DNA of 16,767 nt from an uncultured Fidelibacterota bacterium. Its GTDB lineage: Bacteria > Fidelibacterota > Fidelibacteria > Fidelibacterales > Fidelibacteraceae. The translations under genes were made by a program, and so were the position numbers. The notes under the pieces are model-generated. The model saw nothing but the letters and a program-made list of their open reading frames with translations. It ran no database searches and was not told the origin of the DNA. Shown here one piece after another: positions 5,958-12,685 of this stretch. Where the stretch lies: NCBI GenBank assembly GCA_937862595.1, contig CALMFL010000346.1:1-16767 (forward strand), written 5' to 3'. The first letter of the stretch is position 1, and each line of letters opens with the position of its first letter.

Positions 5958-7160
5958 TTAATTGCCAAGCCAGGTCCTTGGGTTCAGTTTTTGTTGTTCC
6001 TGCCAGAGTTCAAAGTGCAGGCGGGTCCCGTCCATGGAACCGTCGTTGCTGACGGTGGCAAGATGCTGTCCGGCATCGACGTATTCGTCCTGCACGACCA
6101 GAATATTCTCCACATGGGAATAGACGGTATAAAAGTTGCCGTCATGCATGACGATGATCGTATTTCCGTAGCCGCGCAGCCAGGTGACCGTTACCACCAG
6201 GCCGTCGCTGACCGCCGTGACGGGCGTCCCGCTCGCTGTCCTGATGTCGATCCCGGAATTCTCCGTGACCGTTCCCAGGACCGGATGGGTCTGCTTGCCG
6301 AAGGCGCTGACGATCTCACCCCGGGCCGGCCAGGGCAGTTTCCCTTTTTTATCGATGAACGGCAGTTGTACGATCTCGCGTTTTTTTCGTTCCTCTTCCA
6401 GGCGCACCAGATAAGCTTTCTTGTCCTTTTGCGTTTTTTCAATGATGGACTGGATCTCTTTGATGGATTTTTCTTTTTCCTGGATCTGCTGGGCGATCAG
6501 CACCTTGTCCGTTTTGATCTTATTGTACTGGTCCGCTTTTTCGCTCTTCAGCTTCTCAAGATTCTTCTGTTCCTTTTGAAGCGCGCTGACATTGCCTTCG
6601 ATCGCCCTGGATTCATCGCTGATCTGTTTGCGCCGCAGATCGATCAGTTTCATGTTGCCGAGGATCTCGTGATAGAGTTTCCGGTCGGCGCTGTTGATCG
6701 CCGTGATGTATTTGATACGGTAGTAAAATTCTCGGGGGGAATTCGCATCGATGAAAAGGTCCCACTGCCGTGCGGGACGCATTTTATACGCCCGGACAAT
6801 CCGGTCCTTATACCGCCCGATCAGGACACTTCCGTGTGCTTCCGCATTCTGATAATCCTTCTTCAGCTGCGCCTGCTTTGATCTCCGAAGCTGGAGTTCG
6901 CGGTTCTGAAGCCGAATTTTTTCCGTGGTGAGCGAGATCTGGCGGTCGGTATTGTCCATCTCCCGGATCAGTCCCTTTTCCTGCTGCTGGATCTTTTTTT
7001 CTTCGGACTGAAGGAGGACGATCTGTTTTTCCAGTTCTTTGAGCCGCCGGGTCCCCTCTTCGATCTTTTTATCGTACTCGTCGAGGTCCCCGGCAAAACA
7101 AAGGCCTGGCAAAAGGGCAAGGCAGCACAGCAATGTCCGGGATCGTTGTTTAATGTTCAT
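5958..7160 (-). CDS. EnvC-like murein hydrolase activator (coiled coil + degenerate M23/LytM domain)
   Basis: Predicted periplasmic activator of peptidoglycan amidases at division. The 400-residue product has a signal peptide (1-23, cut after LCFA), a long charged coiled coil (about 27-265) and a C-terminal LytM/M23 domain (about 275-400). Key metalloprotease residues are altered. The HxGxD motif reads NSGID, so the His ligand is Asn301 while Asp305 remains. HLHFE reads RLHFE, so the first His is Arg380 while His382 remains. His349 in YSH is kept. Segments WLRGYG and LNPRTWLG closely parallel EnvC. This suggests a non-catalytic EnvC-type regulator. No clear SD precedes the ATG. The stop is nine bases before the kinase-fusion ATG, so the two are probably co-transcribed. 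Confidence 0.88.
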   Translation of the reverse strand: MNIKQRSRTLLCCLALLPGLCFAGDLDEYDKKIEEGTRRLKELEKQIVLLQSEEKKIQQQEKGLIREMDNTDRQISLTTEKIRLQNRELQLRRSKQAQLKKDYQNAEAHGSVLIGRYKDRIVRAYKMRPARQWDLFIDANSPREFYYRIKYITAINSADRKLYHEILGNMKLIDLRRKQISDESRAIEGNVSALQKEQKNLEKLKSEKADQYNKIKTDKVLIAQQIQEKEKSIKEIQSIIEKTQKDKKAYLVRLEEERKKREIVQLPFIDKKGKLPWPARGEIVSAFGKQTHPVLGTVTENSGIDIRTASGTPVTAVSDGLVVTVTWLRGYGNTIIVMHDGNFYTVYSHVENILVVQDEYVDAGQHLATVSNDGSMDGTRLHFELWQEQQKLNPRTWLGN

Positions 7161-7279
7161 CGGTGTAAAATAACATAATAATACGTAGGAGAAAATGATT
7201 TTATGGGAAATGGCGGATAGCCGCTAAAGAAAGTCGGTGATCCCTGAAGCGCACAAGGTTGCCCCGGTTTTTTCGAAAT
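7161..7279. other. Intergenic spacer upstream of envC-like gene
   Basis: This spacer between the groEL terminator and the envC-like start holds the envC promoter region. It is AT-rich next to the start (TATTATTATGTTATTTTA on the minus strand), but I could not place a convincing -35/-10 pair. A small hairpin GCGG-CTAT-CCGC lies near 7213-7224. At about 7256-7273 GGTTGCCCCGGTTTTTT vaguely resembles the 3340-3720 palindrome but lacks its symmetry. Confidence 0.4.
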
Positions 7280-7310
7280 AAAAAAAAAGCGCCCCGACGT
7301 TTCGGGGCGC
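7280..7310 (-). terminator. Rho-independent terminator of groEL
   Basis: On the minus strand, 26 bases past the groEL stop, a GC-rich stem GCGCCCCGA/TCGGGGCGC (7289-7310, loop of four) is followed directly by nine T (7280-7288). This is a textbook strong intrinsic terminator that separates groEL from the envC-like operon. Confidence 0.93.
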
Positions 7311-7336
7311 CTGAATATATCATGCGGCGGGAGGGA

Positions 7337-9028
7337 TCAATACATACCGCCCATGCCGCCCATGCCTCCGGGAGGCATTGCGGGTCCGCTTTCTTTTTCC
7401 TGCGGTTTGTCGCAGATGACGGCTTCGGTGGTCAGCAGAAGGCCGGCGATGGACGCGGCGTTCTGGATCGCGGTACGGGCGACCTTGGTCGGGTCCACGA
7501 TACCGAATTCGAACATCGAGCCGAAGCGTTCGAGGCGTGCGTCAAATCCGTAATCATCCGTGTGCTCCAGCACTTCTTTCACGATGATCGCGGGTTCCAG
7601 TCCCGCATTGGCCACGATCTGACGGATCGGGTACTGCAGGGCGCGCTGGACGATATCCACACCGATGACCTCGTCTCCGCTGACTTTTTTCTTGATCGCG
7701 TCAAGGATCTTCGCGGTGCGCAGCAGGGCAACCCCGCCGCCGGGCACGATGCCTTCTTCCGCTGCCGCACGGGTGGCGTGCAGGGCGTCCTCAACGAGGG
7801 CTTTCTTTTCTTTCATTTCAACTTCGGTCGCAGCGCCGATGCTCAGCACGGCAACGCCGCCCGCCAGCTTGGCAAGGCGTTCCTGAAGTTTTTCACGGTC
7901 ATAGTCGGACGTTGTATTTTCGATCTGAACGCGGATCTCGTTGATCCGGGCCTGAATGGCCTTGGGGTCGCCGGCGCCGTTCACGATCGTGGTGTTGTCT
8001 TTGTCAATACTGACCCGGTTCGCCTGTCCCAGATATTCAAGGGTGGCGTTCTCAAGCTTGTATCCCTGTTCTTCCGAGATCACCGTGCCGCCGGTCAAAA
8101 TGGCGATGTCTTCGAGCATCGCTTTGCGGCGGTCGCCGAATCCCGGAGCTTTGACCGCGGCGACCTTGAGCGTTCCGCGCAGGCGGTTCACGACCAGGGT
8201 TGCCAGGGCTTCGCCTTCGACATCTTCGGCAATAATGAGCAGGGCGCGGCCCATCTGGGTCGTTCGTTCCAGGATAGGGAGCAGGTCTTTCATCGTTGAG
8301 ATCTTTTTGTCGTGGATCAGGATGAAAGGATCTTCCAGTTCCGTTTCCATGGTCTCGGTGTCCGTCACAAAGTACGCGGACAGGTATCCGCGGTCGAACT
8401 GCATGCCCTCGACGAGGTCCAGGGAGGTCAAAGCGCTTTTCGCTTCTTCCACGGTGATCACGCCGTCGGTGCCGACCTTGGACATCGCTTCGGCGATGAT
8501 CTCGCCGATCGGGACTTCCACGATCTCTTCCTTGTCTTTCCCGGCGCGGACCATGCGGACCTGCTGGTTGTTGGCGGAAATTGCGCCGACCTGTGCGATC
8601 TTTTCCTTCGAGTCGTTGACCTTTTTGCTCATTTTGGTCAGTTCCTCAAGGACCGCCGCCACCGCGACGTCGATCCCGCGTTTCAGCTCCATGGGGTTCG
8701 CACCGGCCGTTACGTTCTTGATCCCTTCCGTAACGATGGCCTGTGCCAGCACCGTTGCCGTCGTGGTTCCGTCGCCGGCCACGTCCGATGTTTTGGAAGC
8801 GACTTCCTTGACCATTTGAGCGCCCATGTTCTCAATTTTATCTTCAAGTTCGATCTCTTTCGCAACCGTAACACCGTCTTTTGTGACCAGGGGCGCGCCA
8901 AAGCTTTTTTCAATGACGACATTCCGGCCTTTCGGTCCCAATGTTACCTTAACAGCATTCGCAAGTTGATCAACACCCGCTTTCAGCTTACTCCGGGCTT
9001 CAACATTATACTCGATCTGCTTTGCCAT
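7337..9028 (-). CDS. groEL: Chaperonin GroEL (Hsp60)
   Basis: Forms the 14-mer ATP-driven folding chamber. From the ATG at 9028 the product has 563 residues and begins MAKQIEYN. The ATP-binding motif GDGTTTA is at 85-91, and the tail is the usual Gly-Met repeat, ending GGMGGMGGMY. I rejected the ATG at 9043 because it lies within the SD GGAGGA that serves the 9028 start. The protein is about 15 residues longer than E. coli GroEL because of an insertion near residues 154-171 (RMVRAGKDKEEIVE and flanks), inside the intermediate domain, between AISAN and IGEIIAEAM. No groES lies on either side, so the co-chaperonin must be encoded elsewhere. It has its own promoter and terminator. Confidence 0.98.
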   Translation of the reverse strand: MAKQIEYNVEARSKLKAGVDQLANAVKVTLGPKGRNVVIEKSFGAPLVTKDGVTVAKEIELEDKIENMGAQMVKEVASKTSDVAGDGTTTATVLAQAIVTEGIKNVTAGANPMELKRGIDVAVAAVLEELTKMSKKVNDSKEKIAQVGAISANNQQVRMVRAGKDKEEIVEVPIGEIIAEAMSKVGTDGVITVEEAKSALTSLDLVEGMQFDRGYLSAYFVTDTETMETELEDPFILIHDKKISTMKDLLPILERTTQMGRALLIIAEDVEGEALATLVVNRLRGTLKVAAVKAPGFGDRRKAMLEDIAILTGGTVISEEQGYKLENATLEYLGQANRVSIDKDNTTIVNGAGDPKAIQARINEIRVQIENTTSDYDREKLQERLAKLAGGVAVLSIGAATEVEMKEKKALVEDALHATRAAAEEGIVPGGGVALLRTAKILDAIKKKVSGDEVIGVDIVQRALQYPIRQIVANAGLEPAIIVKEVLEHTDDYGFDARLERFGSMFEFGIVDPTKVARTAIQNAASIAGLLLTTEAVICDKPQEKESGPAMPPGGMGGMGGMY

Positions 9029-9061
9029 TTGTTTATCCTCCATTAATTTATTACAGCGCTG

Positions 9062-9090
9062 AATTTAGTAAAGCTTATCCGGTATTTCAA
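9062..9090 (-). promoter_or_regulatory. Sigma70-like promoter of groEL
   Basis: On the minus strand TTGAAA (9085-9090) is followed after exactly 17 bases by TAAATT (9062-9067). Transcription would start near 9055, leaving a leader of about 27 bases that contains the SD. No CIRCE inverted repeat (TTAGCACTC-N9-GAGTGCTAA) is visible, so HrcA control is not supported. A heat-shock sigma factor promoter is not excluded. Confidence 0.55.
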
Positions 9091-9121
9091 GATTAAAATA
9101 TGCTCATTCAAAACTCTCCTG

Positions 9122-9167
9122 AAAAAAATGTTCCCATATGGAAGGGGCGGGACCGGGGATCCCGCCC
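9122..9167 (-). terminator. Terminator-like double hairpin after tdk
   Basis: Downstream of the tdk stop the minus strand carries a strong 8-base stem GGGCGGGA/TCCCGCCC (9145-9167, 7-base loop). A smaller hairpin TTCC-ATATG-GGAA (within 9131-9143) follows, then seven T (9122-9128). The strong stem is separated from the T-run by the small hairpin, an unusual arrangement. It still fits the end of the long upstream operon, just before the groEL promoter. Confidence 0.6.
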
Positions 9168-9195
9168 GTTGATATTCAAACCCGTGCGGTTATGA

Positions 9196-9774
9196 TCATT
9201 TGTGTTCGGCGTCGCCTTCGGGCGGTTCAAAACAATGCCGGCAGCGCGCTTCGTAGGCTTCTCCGGCGCCGACCACCACGCGCTCCTTGGAGGAGGTGAT
9301 GCGCTGGGTGTAATTTGCCTGTGCGCCGCAGCGCATGCAGATGGCGTGCATCTTGACGATGTCGTCTGCGATGGCCAGGAGGTTCGGAAGGGGTTCAAAG
9401 GGAATGCCGCGGTAATCGGTATCAAGGCCCGCGATGATCACCCGTTTGCCCGAATCGGCAAGTTTCTGGACGATCTCCACCAGGTCGTTGTTGAAGAACT
9501 GGGCTTCGTCGATCCCGATGACCTGGGCAAAAACGGCATGGTGCAGGATCTCTTCGGCGTCCTGAATGACAATGCTCGGGATCTCCTGCTTGCTGTGGCT
9601 GACGATCTTTTCCTTATGAAAACGGTTGTCGATGCGCGGCTTGAAGACCACGACCTTCTGTTTTGCGATCTGCGCCCGGATCAGGCGGCGGATGAGTTCT
9701 TCGGTCTTTCCGCTGAACATGCTTCCGCAGATCACTTCAATGTACCCTTTCTGGGGACGCCATCCTGTTTCCAT
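9196..9774 (-). CDS. tdk: Thymidine kinase (type II, zinc-containing)
   Basis: Phosphorylates thymidine (and deoxyuridine) to the monophosphate with ATP in pyrimidine salvage. The 192 residues show the P-loop GSMFSGKT (17-24), the DEAQFF motif (89-94) with catalytic Glu90, and the four-Cys zinc site Cys146, Cys149, Cys178 and Cys181. The lasso-loop region lies between them. The start has an SD GAGGGA about eight bases upstream. It lies 15 bases after udk and is the last gene of the operon before the hairpins at 9122-9167. Confidence 0.97.
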   Translation of the reverse strand: METGWRPQKGYIEVICGSMFSGKTEELIRRLIRAQIAKQKVVVFKPRIDNRFHKEKIVSHSKQEIPSIVIQDAEEILHHAVFAQVIGIDEAQFFNNDLVEIVQKLADSGKRVIIAGLDTDYRGIPFEPLPNLLAIADDIVKMHAICMRCGAQANYTQRITSSKERVVVGAGEAYEARCRHCFEPPEGDAEHK

Positions 9775-9789
9775 ACTACACTTCCCTCG

Positions 9790-10407
9790 TTATGCTAATA
9801 ATGACGCGATCTTTGTGCGCAGCAGATCGATCGCCACCTTGTTCTTGCCGCCCTCGGGGACGATGATGTCCGCAAAGCGTTTCGACGGCTCCACAAAGGT
9901 CTCATGCATGGGGCGGACCGTGCGCATGTACTGGTTGATCACATTGTCGATCGCCCGCCCGCGCTCATAAATATCCCGTTTCAGCCGGCGGATGAAGCGG
10001 ATGTCCATGTCGGTGTCGACAAATATCTTGATGTCCAGGAGATCCCGGAGCTGGGGTTCGTACAGGACGAGAATGCCCTCGACGATCACGACCTTCTGGG
10101 GCGCGACGGTCAGGGTCTCTTTTGCCCGGGAATGGGTCACGTAATTGTACTGGGGCACCTTGACGGTCTTGCCTTCGCGCATGGCCTTCAGGTCCCGGAT
10201 CAGCAGATCGAATTCCACGGAATCGGGATGGTCGAAATTCCATTTCATGCGTGCTTCCTGCGGAAGGTGGGACAGGTCCAGGTAGTACCAGTCCTGCTCG
10301 ATGATGACGGCGCCGTTCAGGTGCATGTCCTTCACCAGGGCCTTTGCAACGGATGTCTTTCCGGAGCCGCTTCCGCCCGCAATGCCGATGACGATATTTT
10401 TATTCAT
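9790..10407 (-). CDS. udk: Uridine kinase (uridine/cytidine kinase)
   Basis: Phosphorylates uridine and cytidine to UMP and CMP. The 205-residue protein has Walker A GGSGSGKT (11-18), the NFDHPD motif (57-62) and the substrate-loop PQYNYVTHSR (85-94). It also has VEGILVL (109-115) and the lid RLKRDIYERGR (141-151), all standard for the family, and its length is normal. The ATG overlaps the cdd stop by four bases (ATGA), with an SD AGGGGA just upstream, indicating translational coupling with cytidine deaminase. Confidence 0.96.
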   Translation of the reverse strand: MNKNIVIGIAGGSGSGKTSVAKALVKDMHLNGAVIIEQDWYYLDLSHLPQEARMKWNFDHPDSVEFDLLIRDLKAMREGKTVKVPQYNYVTHSRAKETLTVAPQKVVIVEGILVLYEPQLRDLLDIKIFVDTDMDIRFIRRLKRDIYERGRAIDNVINQYMRTVRPMHETFVEPSKRFADIIVPEGGKNKVAIDLLRTKIASLLA

Positions 10408-10820
10408 AGATCCCCTGATGATGCCAGATCCTTATCCCCGAAAGCGAAGGGCAGCAGTTCCTGAGTGGTGGTGGTGTTTTTGATCGCGCCGGTTTCATCG
10501 GCAAGCACGATGTCAATGTTCCCGCACAGGTCATAAATGACCTGGCGGCACGCGCCGCAGGGCGTTACCCCGCCCCTGCTGACGACCGCCATGGCGGTAA
10601 ATTCGCGTTTTCCTTTTGCCACGGCGCAGGCGATGGTGTTCCGCTCGGCGCAGACCGAAAGTCCGTAGCTGCTGCTTTCCATGTTCACCCCGGTGATGAT
10701 CTCGCCGTCCGCCGTCAGCAGGGCCGCGCCCACGCGGAATTGCGAGTAAGGCGCCCAGGCTTCCCCGCGCACGTTCATCGCGGCGGCGACAAGTTCTTTC
10801 TGTTTAGTGATCGTGATCAT
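10404..10820 (-). CDS. cdd: Cytidine deaminase
   Basis: Deaminates cytidine and deoxycytidine to uridine and deoxyuridine. The 138 residues fit the small homotetrameric type. The zinc ligands are Cys57 in CAE and Cys88 and Cys91 in PCGAC; Glu59 is the proton shuttle and the ribose-binding NxE (Asn46, Glu48) is present. Its product can feed udk and tdk, its immediate downstream partners. The start overlaps the stop of the preceding TPR frame as ATGA, so this metabolic gene is coupled to an envelope-related gene set. The SD is weak (AGGTG). Confidence 0.96.
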   Translation of the reverse strand: MITITKQKELVAAAMNVRGEAWAPYSQFRVGAALLTADGEIITGVNMESSSYGLSVCAERNTIACAVAKGKREFTAMAVVSRGGVTPCGACRQVIYDLCGNIDIVLADETGAIKNTTTTQELLPFAFGDKDLASSGDL

Positions 10821-11905
10821 GGCGCACCTGTGGTATGACGTTGCCGCACATACTGTCGTATGAATTCATAATACATGCTTTCCTGATAAGATAGTAAATA
10901 ATTCTCATATATTTCAATGGCGTTTTTCAAATTGTGCATTTTTATTTCCTGGAATTCCGCGTAACGGAGCATGAAAAAATCGGCGGAGGGGGTGGTCAGC
11001 AATTTCCGGTAATACCTTTCCCATACCTGTTTCTCCCTTTCGGTATCGTCCAGCAGGCGCAGGCAATCCAGACAGCGGATGCCGTAGAGGGCGGCGGCGG
11101 GAGAATTTCCCGAAAGCAGGGTCTCGAACAGTTCGGCGGCGCGGGAGATCTCGTTCCGGCGCAGAAGCCGTTCCGCCTCCAGCCAGCGGGCGTGGTTCAG
11201 CGTGTCCTTCAGCGCCCCGGAAACGAACCCGGCAAAACCGAGCACATCGTTATAGAGGGGGTCGTTCTCGGGAAGCAGGGACAGCGTCTGCGCGGTCCGT
11301 GCGGCCAGGGAATCCGTCTCCCCCGCAAGGAAGGACGCAAGCAGAAGCGGGGCCGCCAGGCGGTCCTCTTCGGCGGCCGATAAGCCGTGATCCTGCGCGG
11401 CGCGGCGCAGAGAACGGACGCCTTCTTCGTAGTCTCCCCGCGCTCCGTGGAGTTCGGCGATCCGGGTGTAAACCGTGTTCGCCAGCTGCGGCAGAGGCGC
11501 GTCCGCCAGCATCCGGTATTCCTTCAACGCGGTGTCGAAATCATGGTACACCCGGTACAGAATGCCGGCGCGATGAAAGCGGGCGACGGCCGAGACGGGC
11601 TCGGGAGCGGTCAGCAGCGAATCGAAACGCCGCAGGGCGTCCTCGATCAGGAAATACCGCTCCCGATCGTAGGCGGAAAAGGGGATGTCGGTATACACCG
11701 AGGAAAAGGGCATGGGGATCCGCGAGAGCGGCCGGGCGCTGCGGTAGAACATCTGTTCGCGGCTCTGTGCGGCCAGCAGGGCCAGGGTGGCGGACAGGAT
11801 CGGATCCGTCTGCCTGCCTTCCGCCTCCTGCGTCGCGGCAAAGGCGATCTCGAATTCTTTCTGCCGGTACATGTTCTGCGCGAGATCCGCGAGCGCCTTG
11901 CGCAT
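10817..11905 (-). CDS. TPR-like helical protein, C-terminal half of a possibly split gene
   Basis: A 362-residue all-helical product with TPR-like character (A/L/Y-rich repeats such as MYRQKEFEIAFAATQEAE and YRMLADAPLPQLANTVYTRIAELHGARGDYEEG). Function unknown. It has no signal peptide, unlike the frame before it. Its ATG directly follows the TAA of that frame, in the same frame, with no spacer. The preceding bases (CAGCTGGCGTAA) contain no convincing SD. Bases 12685-10817 therefore look like one gene of about 621 residues interrupted by a single stop. Alternatively it could be a separate cytoplasmic protein made by reinitiation. It ends by overlapping cdd. Confidence 0.7.
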   Translation of the reverse strand: MRKALADLAQNMYRQKEFEIAFAATQEAEGRQTDPILSATLALLAAQSREQMFYRSARPLSRIPMPFSSVYTDIPFSAYDRERYFLIEDALRRFDSLLTAPEPVSAVARFHRAGILYRVYHDFDTALKEYRMLADAPLPQLANTVYTRIAELHGARGDYEEGVRSLRRAAQDHGLSAAEEDRLAAPLLLASFLAGETDSLAARTAQTLSLLPENDPLYNDVLGFAGFVSGALKDTLNHARWLEAERLLRRNEISRAAELFETLLSGNSPAAALYGIRCLDCLRLLDDTEREKQVWERYYRKLLTTPSADFFMLRYAEFQEIKMHNLKNAIEIYENYLLSYQESMYYEFIRQYVRQRHTTGAP

Positions 11906-12685
11906 TTACGCCAGCTGCGGATAGGTTTTCAGCACCTCGAAGGCCTCGCGGTACGCGGCGGTGTGGACCAGTGTTTCGGACAGGAAGCGCTGTGCCTCCG
12001 GGGCGGCGATCGTCCGCAGTTCCGCGATCATAACGGGATAGAATGGCGAGTTTTCCGCCAGGGAAAAATACGCCTGCCGCACCGCCCGCAGGTCGTTCGG
12101 TTTCCGTGTGAGGATCATCCGTATTTCCTGCGCCGCATGCTCCCAGTCCTGATAGCGGAGCGCGTTCTCGAACGCGACCTGAGCCAGCAGATCGGGAAGC
12201 CCGGTCATTTCGCGGAGCAGGATCGCCGCATCGTAAAAACGCCCTCCGAGCCCGTACTCCAGCATATCCCGGTAAACGTAATTCGCATAGGATCGCTGCA
12301 TCTCGGGACGAACGCCCTTCATGACCGAACGCCAGACGGCTTCGGCGTCACCGGGCTTTCCCGCGGCGTAATAGACGGTCCCGAGCTCCATCTTTGTGTA
12401 GGGGTCGCTGCGGCGCTTCAGGCGTTCTTCCATCACGGGGATCAGGATGTCGAATTTCCGCTGGCGGGATAAAACCAGCTTATAGCGGGTATAATAATTA
12501 TAATTTTCCGGGGAGGATCCGAACAGACTCTCGTAAAGGGCTTCCGCCTTGCCGTACTCTCCGTTCCGCTCCAGTTCAAGGGCCTGCCGGTAGATCTCCT
12601 GCGGATCGTTCGCACGGGCGGCTGCGGGCGCGCTCGCGAATGCAAGCACCAGGAACAAGACAATCAGGGTCCGGGGTGCTCTCAT
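11906..12685 (-). CDS. Secreted TPR protein (N-terminal half of a possibly split gene)
   Basis: A 259-residue product with a clear signal peptide (1-25, cut after ARA) followed by TPR-type helices, beginning PQEIYRQALELERNGEYGKA and continuing with ELGTVYYAAGKPGDAEAVW. This predicts an exported (periplasmic) protein-interaction scaffold; no partner is identifiable from sequence. The start overlaps the DUF4175 stop as ATGA, with a strong SD (GAGGAG). It ends LKTYPQLA-TAA, and the next in-frame codon is ATG of the following TPR frame. The helix runs through the stop convincingly, suggesting a nonsense change or a sequencing error. No catalytic motif was seen. Confidence 0.75.
   Translation of the reverse strand: MRAPRTLIVLFLVLAFASAPAAARANDPQEIYRQALELERNGEYGKAEALYESLFGSSPENYNYYTRYKLVLSRQRKFDILIPVMEERLKRRSDPYTKMELGTVYYAAGKPGDAEAVWRSVMKGVRPEMQRSYANYVYRDMLEYGLGGRFYDAAILLREMTGLPDLLAQVAFENALRYQDWEHAAQEIRMILTRKPNDLRAVRQAYFSLAENSPFYPVMIAELRTIAAPEAQRFLSETLVHTAAYREAFEVLKTYPQLA

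Noticed and set aside
7161..7336. tRNA or small RNA gene between groEL and the envC-like gene
   Set aside because: No cloverleaf, T-loop or other recognisable RNA structure beyond the groEL terminator and one very short hairpin.
9029..9043. Upstream ATG of groEL (4 to 5 codons earlier)
   Set aside because: It overlaps the SD GGAGGA that serves the ATG at 9028, and the family start is MAKQ.
9044..9120. CIRCE heat-shock element before groEL
   Set aside because: No TTAGCACTC/GAGTGCTAA pair or close variant could be found.
9108..9425. 105-residue frame overlapping the tdk 3' end on the minus strand
   Set aside because: It overlaps tdk in another frame and covers the hairpins after it; composition is Pro/Ser/Arg-rich with no family resemblance.
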